In this document: piece by piece, positions 1-20,590 of the stretch
Layout of the letters: every line of letters starts with the position of its first letter
Position numbering within the stretch: position 1 is the stretch's first letter
Assembly (NCBI RefSeq): GCF_022539665.2
Contig: NC_081336.1
Location: 8,470,778-8,534,777, forward strand
Length of the DNA stretch: 64,000 nucleotides
Reading direction: 5' to 3'
Origin: Daphnia carinata
Taxonomy: Eukaryota > Arthropoda > Branchiopoda > Diplostraca > Daphniidae
Made by a program: the position numbers and the translations under genes
Notes under the pieces: generated by a model
The model's input: the letters and a program-made list of their open reading frames with translations, nothing else
What the model was told of the DNA's origin: nothing
The model's database searches: none

Positions 1-12221
<12,221 letters not shown>

Positions 12222-12254
12222 AAATAATTTCTTTCAACAAAGAAAAAATAAGTA

Positions 12255-12275
12255 AATAAAATCTTTAAATAAATA
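12255..12275 (+). terminator. Probable polyadenylation signals of mGluR
   Basis: Two or three AATAAA hexamers lie 35-55 bases after the mGluR stop codon, and T-rich sequence follows. They could set a short 3' UTR. No cleavage site can be seen directly. Confidence 0.5.
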
Positions 12276-13171
12276 AATAGATTTTAGGTAAGATTCGAAA
12301 TTTGATAAATTCTAATAATAATGAATAACAAATTCTATATATTTGATTTAAAAAAGAAGAAAAAACAAACAAGGAGAGATTATTTGCTCACTGTGCCGAG
12401 TGTCCCTTCAAATAATTGTAACTTTGTTCTCTCAGCACTGTCTGTGTACTGAAGTGACCCCCAAGTCTCTTCTCCGCTACATCAGTTCCCTGTGTCATCT
12501 CCGCGTAAAATTCACACGTGATTGAACCTTAACGGGAAATACCACAGGACATCTTCCCAATCTCTTGTGCTACACTGTTACTGCTGCTCTCGCGTTTTTA
12601 TTGATCGATCGTATCGATCTGGGCACCATCTACCACCCCATGTAGAGCATTTTCACGTTCCTTGTGTTCCACCGCACACTCCCTGTGAAATCTTATGATC
12701 CACGTCACTTTTTTAGGCTAACAATGTTTTATGAATATCAAAGCTGTACATGTTAATCATACACACACACACACTCGATTAGAACGTACTCTCAGCTAAT
12801 TCCACCATTATTTGATATGATTTTATATCAAAAGATAAATTGATCTCCTGTCCTTGTTAAGCTGTTAAGTCATTCTCTAATTTCTAGTCTTCACAGTGAA
12901 TATTTACTACTGTTTGTTTCTACTTGTTTATTTGTTTGAGAAAAATGCAGCATAATTATATACAACTGGGGAAAATTAACAAGATCTCTGAGCTTTACTT
13001 TAAGTTTTTGTAATTCGTTGGAATTAGCAAAGAAAATATGACTCGTACCATACTTTTATGGCTACGCTATTTTCTGCTTGTGGCCATGTTTGATGATGTT
13101 CATAGTTATATATAATGATAGCCATTATATTACTTTATCACCTAAACTTGATTTTTGTTTTGATTTGTAGT
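12276..13171. other. Intergenic sequence after mGluR
   Basis: AT-rich sequence with no supported gene. It holds a short CA repeat near 12760-12774 and many stop codons in all frames. Part may be a longer 3' UTR of mGluR. Confidence 0.4.
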
Positions 13172-13245
13172 TGAACTCATTCGGGTATCGATACCTGAAC
13201 CTTCGGCGTACATTACCGCTGCTCAACCATTGAGCTATGAATTAC
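13172..13245 (-). pseudogene. tRNA-like sequence A
   Basis: Read on the minus strand it has an A-box-like TAGCTCAATGGTTGAGC and a B-box-like GGTATCGATACC at tRNA spacing. The anticodon stem is imperfect and the acceptor stem only partly pairs. It belongs to the family seen up to 15.5 kb. It looks decayed rather than a working tRNA gene. Confidence 0.5.
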
Positions 13246-13330
13246 ATGCAAAACATGACTATTACTAGGAAATATAATAATAAAATTTTGTTAGGGCATT
13301 TTTTGTAACGCATTAAAAAAACATATATGG

Positions 13331-13410
13331 AACATTCGCGGCTCGTAGCTCTGTGGTAAAGCATTGGTCCATGGTTTCAAAGGCCTTGTGTTCAAATCTA
13401 ATGTGCAACA
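13331..13410 (+). pseudogene. tRNA-like sequence B
   Basis: The plus strand shows TAGCTCTGTGGTAAAGCA (A box, D arm) and TGTTCAAATC (degenerate B box). The anticodon arm does not fold cleanly. ACATT at the left end can pair with AATGT at the right end as an acceptor-stem remnant. Confidence 0.45.
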
Positions 13411-13575
13411 CGACAAACTCATGAAGGAAATAATTCCATTTATGTTTCTCATAACTGAACATATCCCGAAAATGAGTGAATTAATATAAATTTATCTGGA
13501 GCCATGCAACAAAAATTATTCTAAGTGTAAATATGTTGTCCTTAATAGATTCAGAAATGCAGACAAGATAAATGT

Positions 13576-13648
13576 ATGGTTCATAGCTCAGTGGTTGAGC
13601 ATCGGCATTGCACGCCGAAGATTAAGGGTTCAACTCTCGAACGAATCA
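13576..13648 (+). pseudogene. tRNA-like sequence C (Ala-TGC-like anticodon arm)
   Basis: About 73 nt with TAGCTCAGTGGTTGAGC as D arm and A box. The anticodon arm is a 5-bp TCGGC/GCCGA stem around a 7-nt loop, ATTGCAC, with T33 and anticodon TGC. The T loop is TTCAACT. The acceptor stem pairs only partly (GGTTC with GAAC). No CCA is encoded. It is one of the better-preserved members, but the weak T stem argues for a pseudogene. Confidence 0.55.
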
Positions 13649-13899
13649 AATAAATATAATAGTTTCAACAAAGTTGTATACATTCAAATATATCAAGCAC
13701 CATGCAAACATTTTCCAAATGTTGGAATAGATGTGCATCAGATCTATCTAAAAAGAACTTAACGCCTACGGTTAAAATCCGTTGTAAAATATATCAATCC
13801 ATATAAAAATATATAAGTTTCTAAATAGTCACATGGGACTTATATAGTAAAGAGAAACTAACTTATTTATTAAAATTTATTGCTAGTTACTGCAGTAAC

Positions 13900-14085
13900 T
13901 GTTACCAAAATATCCGTTCGCGTGCTTCGCACGAAGTTTCCCAACTCGACTGGCCCCGTGGAATCGCGACACCTGGGAAGATTGGAAACCTGTGGAATCG
14001 GAAACCTGACTTGGAATCGAACCAGGAACCTTCGAGTTGGGAAGCGGACGCCTTGCCTTTCTGGCACTTGCCCCCCTATATCCCC
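13900..14085 (-). repeat. tRNA-derived SINE-like segment
   Basis: The minus strand has a perfect B-box-like GGTTCGATTCC (complement of 14013-14023), preceded at tRNA spacing by an A-box-like AGGCAAGGCGTCCGC. The flank carries three TGGAATCG-type direct repeats, a 10-bp inverted repeat (13940-13949 with 14032-14041) and a small palindrome at 13921-13933. Locally it is far more GC-rich than its surroundings. A tRNA head with a structured unrelated tail suits a SINE. I see no poly-A tail or clear target-site duplication. Confidence 0.4.
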
Positions 14086-14157
14086 CCATTGGGATTAGGT
14101 TTTCTATTGACTCGTCGTCATAGCTACCTTAATGTTTTGAAGATATGGATCTCTGTG

Positions 14158-14235
14158 ATATATCCATCGTAGCTCATTGGTAGAGCATTGGATGGCTAAG
14201 CTATATGACTGGTGTTCAAATCCCAGAATAGTCTA
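14158..14235 (+). pseudogene. tRNA-like sequence D
   Basis: Plus-strand TAGCTCATTGGTAGAGCAT (A box, D arm) and CTGG...TTCAAAT...CCAG (T arm with an extra base). The anticodon region is irregular. It looks like a decayed tRNA or tRNA-derived element. Confidence 0.5.
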
Positions 14236-14523
14236 TCTGCAATAACAGTGTTACATCACAATACGTGATCTCACGTAAAGCGAGGAAATAATATTGCTAA
14301 ATATTGCTTTCAATTTTAACAAATTGATAAATGGATTTGTATATGTCCATATAGTGTTATATCTTCTTCGTCTTATTTGTATGGTTTCGCTTTTATCAAG
14401 TTAGACACTTCAGGTGTTGATTTTACACACCTATGCGTAAGTCTCATTCATTTTACTCATACAAGGTTTCATGTATGGATGGAATTTTCACGAATGAATT
14501 TGTTATCAGATTAGAATGTAAAT

Positions 14524-14595
14524 TGACTCTTTTGGGGATCGAACACCAATTCTTCGGCATACCACGCCGATGCTCAACCGTTGAGCCATGAGTCA
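14524..14595 (-). pseudogene. tRNA-like sequence E (Thr-GGT-like anticodon arm)
   Basis: Exactly 72 nt. On the minus strand the ends TGACTC and GAGTCA make a perfect 6-bp acceptor stem. The D arm is GGCTCAACGGTTGAGC. The anticodon arm is TCGGC/GCCGA around GTGGTAT (T33, anticodon GGT). The T arm TTGG..TTCGATC..CCAA carries one extra base. This is the best cloverleaf in the cluster. The extra T-arm base and the family resemblance to its neighbours make a tRNA-derived repeat likelier than a housekeeping gene. Confidence 0.55.
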
Positions 14596-14719
14596 CACTT
14601 TTAACCTTACGCGTTTGCCAATAAATTCAAGGTAACTACTTAACACTTGCAATAACAAATTTTTATATTGCGAGTTAATTATTAAATCGCTTGTATACCA
14701 GGTAGTTTACTACTATTTC

Positions 14720-14791
14720 TATTGCAGCAGAGATTTGAACCCTGGCCATTCGGCATACTTAGCCAACGATCAACCATTGAGCCGTGAATCA
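14720..14791 (-). pseudogene. tRNA-like sequence F
   Basis: Minus strand: CGGCTCAATGGTTGATC as A box and D arm, and GGGTTCAAATCTC as B box. The anticodon and acceptor stems are partly broken. It begins the tandem series that continues with copies G and H. Confidence 0.5.
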
Positions 14792-14944
14792 CATGGTTGT
14801 TGCTTGCACAATATTTGTTTTCCCATTTGGAGGGTTAGTGGAACTTACGTTAGAAATGAAGTGAAGGAAAACATATATGATAACTATCCAAGCTCTATTA
14901 TTCAACTATTAATTTTTTGAATAAATTGCATACGTTGTTATACT

Positions 14945-15016
14945 TGATTCTATAAGGTTCCGAACCATATACTTTCGGCATCATACGCCGACGCCCAACC
15001 ATTGAGCCGTGAATCA
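14945..15016 (-). pseudogene. tRNA-like sequence G (ATG anticodon loop)
   Basis: 72 nt. On the minus strand TGATTC pairs with GAATCA as a perfect 6-bp acceptor stem, the same stem as copy E with one C:G pair changed to T:A on both sides. The anticodon arm is TCGGC/GCCGA around GTATGAT (T33, anticodon ATG). The T arm has GGTTCGGAACC, which is not a normal T loop. Confidence 0.5.
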
Positions 15017-15163
15017 CATATTTGTTGCTTACACAATATTTAATTTCCAGGACTAGAGGAACTTACATTAGAAATAATGAAGTGAAGGAAAACATATGAT
15101 CACTATCTAAATTCTACAGTTCAACTATTTATATTTTTGATAAACTGTTTACATTGTTAAACT

Positions 15164-15235
15164 TGACTCTACAAGGTTCCGAACCATATACTTTCGTCAT
15201 TCTAAGCCGACGCTCAACCACTGAGCCATGAATCT
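15164..15235 (-). pseudogene. tRNA-like sequence H (AGA anticodon loop)
   Basis: 72 nt, tandem copy of G. Minus-strand D arm GGCTCAGTGGTTGAGC. The anticodon loop TTAGAAT sits in a TCGGC/GACGA stem with one mismatch. The acceptor ends AGATTC and GAGTCA pair except at the first position. Confidence 0.5.
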
Positions 15236-15284
15236 CAATACGTATTTAAAAATTTTTATTTTTATTTTGTGACAGGACCTGTGC

Positions 15285-15335
15285 TGAGATATAGCGCTTA
15301 GCCACCCAATGCTTTACTTTTCAGCTATGGACTAC
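15285..15335 (-). pseudogene. Degenerate tRNA-like fragment I
   Basis: Only the D-arm part is clear on the minus strand (TAGCTGAAAAGTAAAGCA). The T-arm side is strongly altered. It is included because it sits in line with the other copies. Confidence 0.3.
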
Positions 15336-15402
15336 GATGGCAATGGTAGTTAAATTAATGCTTACATTACACGATTTTCGCTTCCTAATATAAAATTTTT
15401 GT

Positions 15403-15475
15403 TTATCGACACTGAGATTCGAACCTCAGAACTTTACTTTCTCTCGCTAATGCTTTACCATTAACCTATCTACTC
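15403..15475 (-). pseudogene. tRNA-like sequence J
   Basis: Minus strand: TAGGTTAATGGTAAAGCA as D arm and A box, and a near-perfect T arm CTGAGGTTCGAATCTCAG. The anticodon arm is not recognisable and the acceptor ends do not pair well. The B box is the best in the cluster. Confidence 0.5.
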
Positions 15476-15557
15476 ACATACACTGAAGTGTTCTGCACAG
15501 CGATAAATGTTCTGAATATTTTCGAGACATCTAGCGGCGAAATAACAATTCATTTTC

Positions 15558-16376
15558 ATGGCCTTCACAACTGTTCTGTCAGCTGTTCTGTCAGCCGTTC
15601 CATTTCGCGTGGCGTTGGATCTCAGGATGGCTGCTAAAATGGACGTCTTCCTTCTTGAAAATTTCACGACTGATTTCGTGTCTTTCTTAAATCTGAGTGT
15701 TGTGAATGAAATCCAAGGAAATTTGGTAAAGGTATTATTGCAAATATTTACGTCAAGTGTTATTGCACCATTCATTAAAAATTATATAGAGAAGGAGGAG
15801 GAGCAGGGCTCGACTTTACCAGCACGTTTGTCATCTCCGTTTGGCAAATACGCCCACCTTTGTACCAAACATGCTTAACGATCTGTATCTTCTAGAGACT
15901 AACAGATTCAACTCAATTCTATCAGATGTTACAATTTATCGTTAACAGTTTTAGTTATGTAACTATTTCTAGATCTTTGGAACGTACCTGGTGTGCTGCG
16001 TTGGCTGCAGAGTTGGTCTGTGGCAGAAAGGAATGCTGCGAGTGTTCTTTTTTTAGTGTAAATAAAAGATTTTCAGTTCAACATGATTTTGGTCTTCTTA
16101 TTGTTCGTAACTGGCTGGTCAAATGTGTCACATTGTGAATGACACTAAAAATGTGAGTTTAGAAAACTTCTTTTTCAATTGTGTATTGAAGACTCTTACT
16201 CCTTTTTTTTTAAGCTTTACGTGGAACAGGTAGGTAGAAAAATTAAGCGCTCTTCTGATTTTGAACAACTCTTTGATAGCTGGGTTGTTAAATGTTATAG
16301 GTGGTGGAACGAGTATTCCAAGTTTTTGATAATTTCTAGTCAATTAATGTTAAATGAAATACACAGAAAAAAGTAA
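15558..16376 (+). other. Unrecognised exon-like open frames
   Basis: Three successive plus-strand open frames lie at 15558-15878, 15926-16138 and 16179-16376. The first contains an amphipathic stretch from MDVFLLENFTTDF onward and a possible splice donor (TTG|GTAAAG) near 15726. The last has a Trp-rich piece, FDSWVVKCYRWWNEYSK. I recognise no family and could not join them into one convincing gene. They may be a decayed mobile-element gene, since repeats lie on both sides, or chance. Confidence 0.2.
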
Positions 16377-16503
16377 ATTGAAATGAATTGTTTTATTGTC
16401 CCTCCTCCACCCAACAATTCCACCACTATTTTACATATATAACAATATACAAATATATACATACATACAAATACACAAACATACATACACTTAACTAAGT
16501 TAA

Positions 16504-16853
16504 CCCATTGGCTGCCAGGCCATGCAACCTTTAGTTGCGTAAACTACAGTAGCTACGCGTGGCGTCGTAAGGATCGCCACCAAGTGGGACTTTGTCAGAA
16601 GACAAAGTCCGGGCTGGCACAGTGATAGAAACCTTTCCGGGAATGCACACCCCAGGTAAACTATCACTGTACCGACAAAGAGAGGCCCTGCTGGTGCATT
16701 GCCTACTATGCGCCTAAAGACACAAGGCCTTGTGCCTTTAGGCGCATTGGCGACTGTCCCACCCCATGGTATAGAAACCATGAGGCAGAACAGCGCCACG
16801 GTTCCCTAAAGCTACAAAAAAAATGGGACACAAACGGGGTGGCAGCCAATGGG
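16504..16853. mobile_element. piggyBac-like MITE (350 bp)
   Basis: Perfect terminal inverted repeats CCCATTGGCTGCCA ... TGGCAGCCAATGGG are flanked on both sides by TTAA (16500-16503 and 16854-16857). That is the target-site duplication of piggyBac-family transposons. There is no transposase, so this is a non-autonomous copy. The interior is a chain of hairpins: GCAAC/GTTGC (16524-16538), GTGGCG/CGCCAC (about 16559-16580), GGACTTTGTC/GACAAAGTCC (16587-16610), ACAGTGATAG/CTATCACTGT (about 16619-16670), a near-perfect 38-nt palindrome (16709-16746) and CATGGT/ACCATG (about 16764-16781). The open minus-strand frame across it is a by-product. Confidence 0.85.
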
Positions 16854-16983
16854 TTAACTTAAATACTACACACACAATACACTACAAAATAAAATACCAA
16901 GATGACGATCCACGATGAACGCCGCCATCGCCGCGGGCTGTATGCTGAGCTACATCCTTTTTCAGTCGATTTTTCCATGAGGG

Positions 16984-17405
16984 GCGATGGGGAAGACGGC
17001 GATGAGATGACGGCGAAGGCTTTAATGAGACGATGGCGAAGGCGAAGACGGCGGCAAGACGATGGCGAAGGCGAAGACGGCGGCAAGACGATGGCGAAGG
17101 CGAAGACGGCGGCAAGACGATGGCGAAGGCGAAGACGGCGGCAAGACGATGGCGAAGATGGCGGCAAGACTATGGCGAAGGCGAAGACGGCGGCAAGACT
17201 ATGGCGAAGGCGAAGACGGCGGCAAGACGATGGCGAAGATGGCGGCAAGACGATGGCGAAGGCGAAGACGGCGACGAGACGATATGAAGGCGAAGACGGC
17301 GACGAGACGATATGAAGGCGAAGACGGCAACGGGACGATGGCGAAAACGGCAACGGGACGATGGCAAAGGCAAAGACAGCAACGAGACGATGGCAAAGGC
17401 GACAG
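16984..17405. repeat. GC-rich minisatellite, 29-bp unit
   Basis: Tandem copies of a unit reading about GACGATGGCGAAGGCGAAG then ACGGCGGCAA, with shortened variants around 17155-17250. The later copies drift to GACGAGACGATATGAAGGCG types. One strand is strongly purine-rich. Because 29 is not a multiple of 3, the array stays open in several frames. The Arg/Lys-rich and Ser/Pro-rich 'proteins' are translation artefacts. Confidence 0.9.
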
Positions 17406-19567
17406 ATGAGGCGACTACCAGGAAAATTGTTCTTATATGCCCTGGGAAACAGATGATAAACAAATCAGATTCGAGAACCACATGATATTTGGTTTAAAAA
17501 AAGAGATCAAAGTACGGTTATAGCTAACTGGGGTGTCAAAATGGCACAAGTTTGAAAACAAAAACTAGCTCAGGTGATTTCTTGGATTAATAGGACCGTA
17601 CTGATGAAATGGACTTAAGGTAGGGGGTGCTACTTCTAAGACATGGCCTTCAATACTTAAAAAATGACACCAGCTGCATGGCAATCTATTATCTTCAATC
17701 TCCTTTCAACAAGAGCTGGGCACAAATAGTTGTGTTATAAAGCTATGCTTGTTGAATGAAGGTTGAAGGAGTTCAAACAAGGAAATGCCTAGTGCACCCA
17801 GAAGTCACAAACATTGAAAACAAAGGTGAGAAAGGTTAATAACACATTTAATTCTCTAGATATACATGACAAAAGGGAGATATCTTAAACAGTAATAGCT
17901 CAACTAGTGGGCTTGAGCTTGAAACGATTCAGCCAATACTTTTGAGTCTACATACAATACTACTGAGAGGCTCATTGCAAATAAATACTCTTGCTTAAGC
18001 TTTACCAATAACATTTCTGCTATTCTCTGAAAAAGAATTGGGAGACATTTAACCCTAGAAAAATCTGAAGATTGCATTTTCCAAAGCACAGTCTCAGCAT
18101 TGACTTGCGAGCTTTCCATGCTCAAGTTGTCATAGCTTGTTAACATAACTAGCATCCACTTTCCAATTATAAAAATAAAGCAAAATTGTGCAACCTAAAA
18201 AGTAAAATGATCATATGGTACTTACGTGGTACTATAGATGCACAAAACCACGTGAAAACTTAAAAAATCAAGAGAGCAAAAAGTGTTGCATGTTGACGTA
18301 GCTAATGGCAGACATAGCAGACGACGGTTGCATTCAATTTTCTAGGTTTTAATCCGACACGACAAAGGTTTGTTAAAGCCTTATAAAATAGGTATTCGGA
18401 ATATTTAGACACCCTTAGATGAGTTAATTTTGTACTTGGACTTCCTTACTTCCTTTAATGCAAATTTTCCGGAAATAATTCGGAAGTAAGGAATAACTTG
18501 AGAACATGAACCGCACAAAGAAAAGAATCAGAGTAGTAGTTCATGTAAATCTGGTATACAGAACGAATGATTTTTACCTGATAACTTGAATTATGATCAG
18601 ATATGTGAATTTATTATCTTTTTCCTGTTCTAATTCTATCACAAATTATGTAAGACCCTGAAAGTGTGGTTCTTTCTTTCTTGCTGAGACTTGCTAAAAG
18701 GCACATAATAAGTCTGTTTGCCTGGATTTGAATATGACGAAAGATTTGGACAATTTGTTTTCTTTAACTATTGGTCCTAGCAGTAGTGAAATGCTAATAG
18801 TGTGTGATACCACACTGAAAATAAGCGATGACAAGCTGTATACAGTCAGCGAGATTAAGTTTATTGCAAGATGTTAAACCTCGTATTAACTATTCTCATA
18901 TATATATAACCTACACATATTTTCTTTAAGGTGCAATTACTATTGCAGAAGATGCCAGGACTGAACATCATTTACGAATGGGCATTCCAATGTGGTGTTC
19001 TGGTCATTTGTTTATGATTCCTGTTGTCTGGCTATCCATCTTGACATCCAGCGATTGGTGTTCTTATCACATACAACCTTTAGGGCAATCATAAGGAGAA
19101 AAGGAAAATAAATAAATTAAAAGCAATGTCGAATGAGGACAGGAAAAACATAATCATGTCACGATACTGCTCAGATGAGCTGATTGAAATTGGGTTATCA
19201 ATCTGTGAATTAAAGAACAAACTATATCAATATCCAAGTTTTGTCAAACTTACACTGCAGAAATGGTGAGATCTGGAAATTCATCTTTTACACAGAAAAT
19301 TACTATTCCACATGCTAGTGCTGATATCCAGTTGATTTTTTAGCCCATTGAAATGACAACCTTATGTGTTGACTGAGTCACATGAAAAGAAATTGTTATA
19401 AATTAATGACACGGTCGAGGCATATGCATATTTATCTTAATATTTATATATTAAATATTAGTAATATAACATTTATATCTGAATACTTACTCATTCAGAT
19501 GATAGCAGCGAAAACTTCCGGCTGCCTAGCAAAGAAAACGTGGTACTGAACAAAGCAGGCTGCACAC
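17406..19567. other. Intergenic sequence without supported genes
   Basis: Normal base composition and no convincing exon. A minus-strand frame at 17904-18155 has no recognisable domain. A 12-bp inverted repeat lies at 18442-18493. Confidence 0.4.
18442..18493. repeat. Hairpin with 12-bp perfect stem
   Basis: TTCCTTACTTCC at 18442-18453 is repeated inverted as GGAAGTAAGGAA at 18482-18493. The loop carries a second small palindrome, TTTCCGGAAA. Confidence 0.6.
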
Positions 19568-19570
19568 TAA

Positions 19571-19800
19571 GGGCGCATTTTGGCGTCTACTTTTAGTTCA
19601 ACTTTTTTAGTGAACTTGTATTTTTGCGTCAACTGCCCGGTAGATGGTTCAACTAGAAGTTTTGGCAAACGCCAGTTTTGTCCGCCAACTGCAACTCCTC
19701 CCCTTGCTCAACTTTTTCTCAACTCTTCCGTTTTGGCGTCAACCTTGACGAAAAGTTGAACTAAAAAGGTTCAACAAAAGGTTGACGCCAAAATGCGCCC
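19571..19800. mobile_element. PIF/Harbinger-like MITE (230 bp)
   Basis: Perfect terminal inverted repeats GGGCGCATTTTGGCGTC ... GACGCCAAAATGCGCCC have a 3-bp TAA direct repeat immediately outside each end (19568-19570 and 19801-19803). A GGG start with a TWA-type 3-bp duplication is typical of PIF/Harbinger insertions. Sub-terminal GTTCAACT/AGTTGAAC words recur in both orientations. There is no coding capacity. The intact repeats suggest a fairly young insertion. Confidence 0.85.
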
Positions 19801-20139
19801 TAAAACAATTAAGTGAAGTTCAAATTTTGTCCGCCAGGTGCTATCTCCCAATTAATGATTCATGTCCTCAGAAAATTTGAACACAGCGCCAATATGCCAT
19901 GGCAAACCAAAGAGAAATCTTAAGAAACCCGACGTTCTTTTATCAGATATGAAATCAAAACGTAAACATCAAAGATAAGCGTTTGTCTTTAAACACCATG
20001 AAATAAAATAATTCGATAGTCATCAAGCTTTTGTTTTAAATGACAGCAAACGCCGGTCCCTTTGTTAGGTAAGCTATCTGACTCGAACCACCGCCCCACC
20101 CCCTCCTTCCTTTACAATTTAAGCGCAATATTGGTCTTT

Positions 20140-20403
20140 ACCTCTTCTGTTCTTCCAATGAGATCCTTTGTCTAGCAGATGGAGATTCCCTTTCTTTCAT
20201 CTCAGATCTTGAAAAAGGTTGGGAAGCCTGGACGGTCGAAGGTAACTTAGTGACTGCAATGTGTCTACATTTATCATTCTCTCCAGCAGCCTGAAACAGG
20301 TAAGTGTTTCTTTCTCAGCTTCCATTCTACTTCATCTCACGTTAAATATTTTCTCGAATATAGTTGGGTGATCTCGGATTAGATTCCAGAGTCCGATTGC
20401 AAC
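20140..20403 (+). promoter_or_regulatory. RPL41 leader: TOP-like start region and 5' UTR intron
   Basis: A pyrimidine-rich stretch CCTCTTCTGTTCTTCC near 20141-20157 resembles the TOP start of ribosomal protein mRNAs. A strong donor CAG|GTAAGT at 20299/20300 and candidate acceptors (AATATAG, GGATTAG) some 65-85 bases later suggest a short intron in the leader before the ATG at 20404. The exact start site and acceptor are inferred. Confidence 0.5.
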
Positions 20404-20590
20404 ATGAGAGCTAAGGTAAAACATAAAGATTTTTCGTTTAGTTCCTCGGATGTCTGTACTAGAAAATTAGAATTGCTTACGTGTACTCGGTGTGGTAATT
20501 AAATAACAAAACTTGTCTGAATAGTGGCGCAAAAAGCGAATGCGTAGACTGAAGCGAAAGCGCAGGAAGATGCGCGCCCGTTCAAAGTAG
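20404..20590 (+). CDS. RpL41: Ribosomal protein L41 (eL41), two exons
   Basis: A complete 25-residue protein in two coding exons, 20404-20415 and 20525-20590, joined by a 109-nt GTAAAA...ATAG intron. The first exon encodes M-R-A-K; the second starts WRKKRMRRLKRKRRKM and ends with Ser-Lys and a stop. The product is almost entirely Arg and Lys and matches the extremely conserved large-subunit protein eL41. eL41 lies at the subunit interface of the cytosolic ribosome as a single helix. The gene is too short for ordinary ORF listing. The intron after codon 4 and the pyrimidine-rich leader fit a real expressed ribosomal gene rather than a processed copy. Confidence 0.97.

Larger units (their letters stand above)
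14792..15235 (-). repeat. Two tandem ~220-bp units, each ending in a tRNA-like sequence
   Basis: The stretches 14792-15016 and 15017-15235 are diverged direct copies. Shared words include TTGTTGCTT.CACAATATTT, GAAGTGAAGGAAAACATAT, TTCAACTATT and AAGGTTCCGAACCATATACT. Each unit ends with a 72-nt tRNA-like sequence (G or H). The unit boundary coincides with the tRNA-like end, so the tRNA-like block and its flank were copied together. Confidence 0.7.

Noticed and set aside
13172-15475. A cluster of functional tRNA genes
   Set aside because: T arms carry extra or missing bases, several anticodon or acceptor stems are broken, and the copies are one family despite different anticodons.
13172-15475. 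CRISPR-like array
   Set aside because: Units differ in orientation and spacing, are diverged and have tRNA folds; the sequence is eukaryotic.
16500-16799. Minus-strand open frame of 99 codons
   Set aside because: Lies inside the hairpin-rich MITE, and its composition follows the inverted repeats.
16902-17409. Overlapping Arg/Lys-rich and Ser/Pro-rich open frames
   Set aside because: They are translations of a 29-bp tandem repeat in several frames and both directions; no start context, introns or homologous protein.
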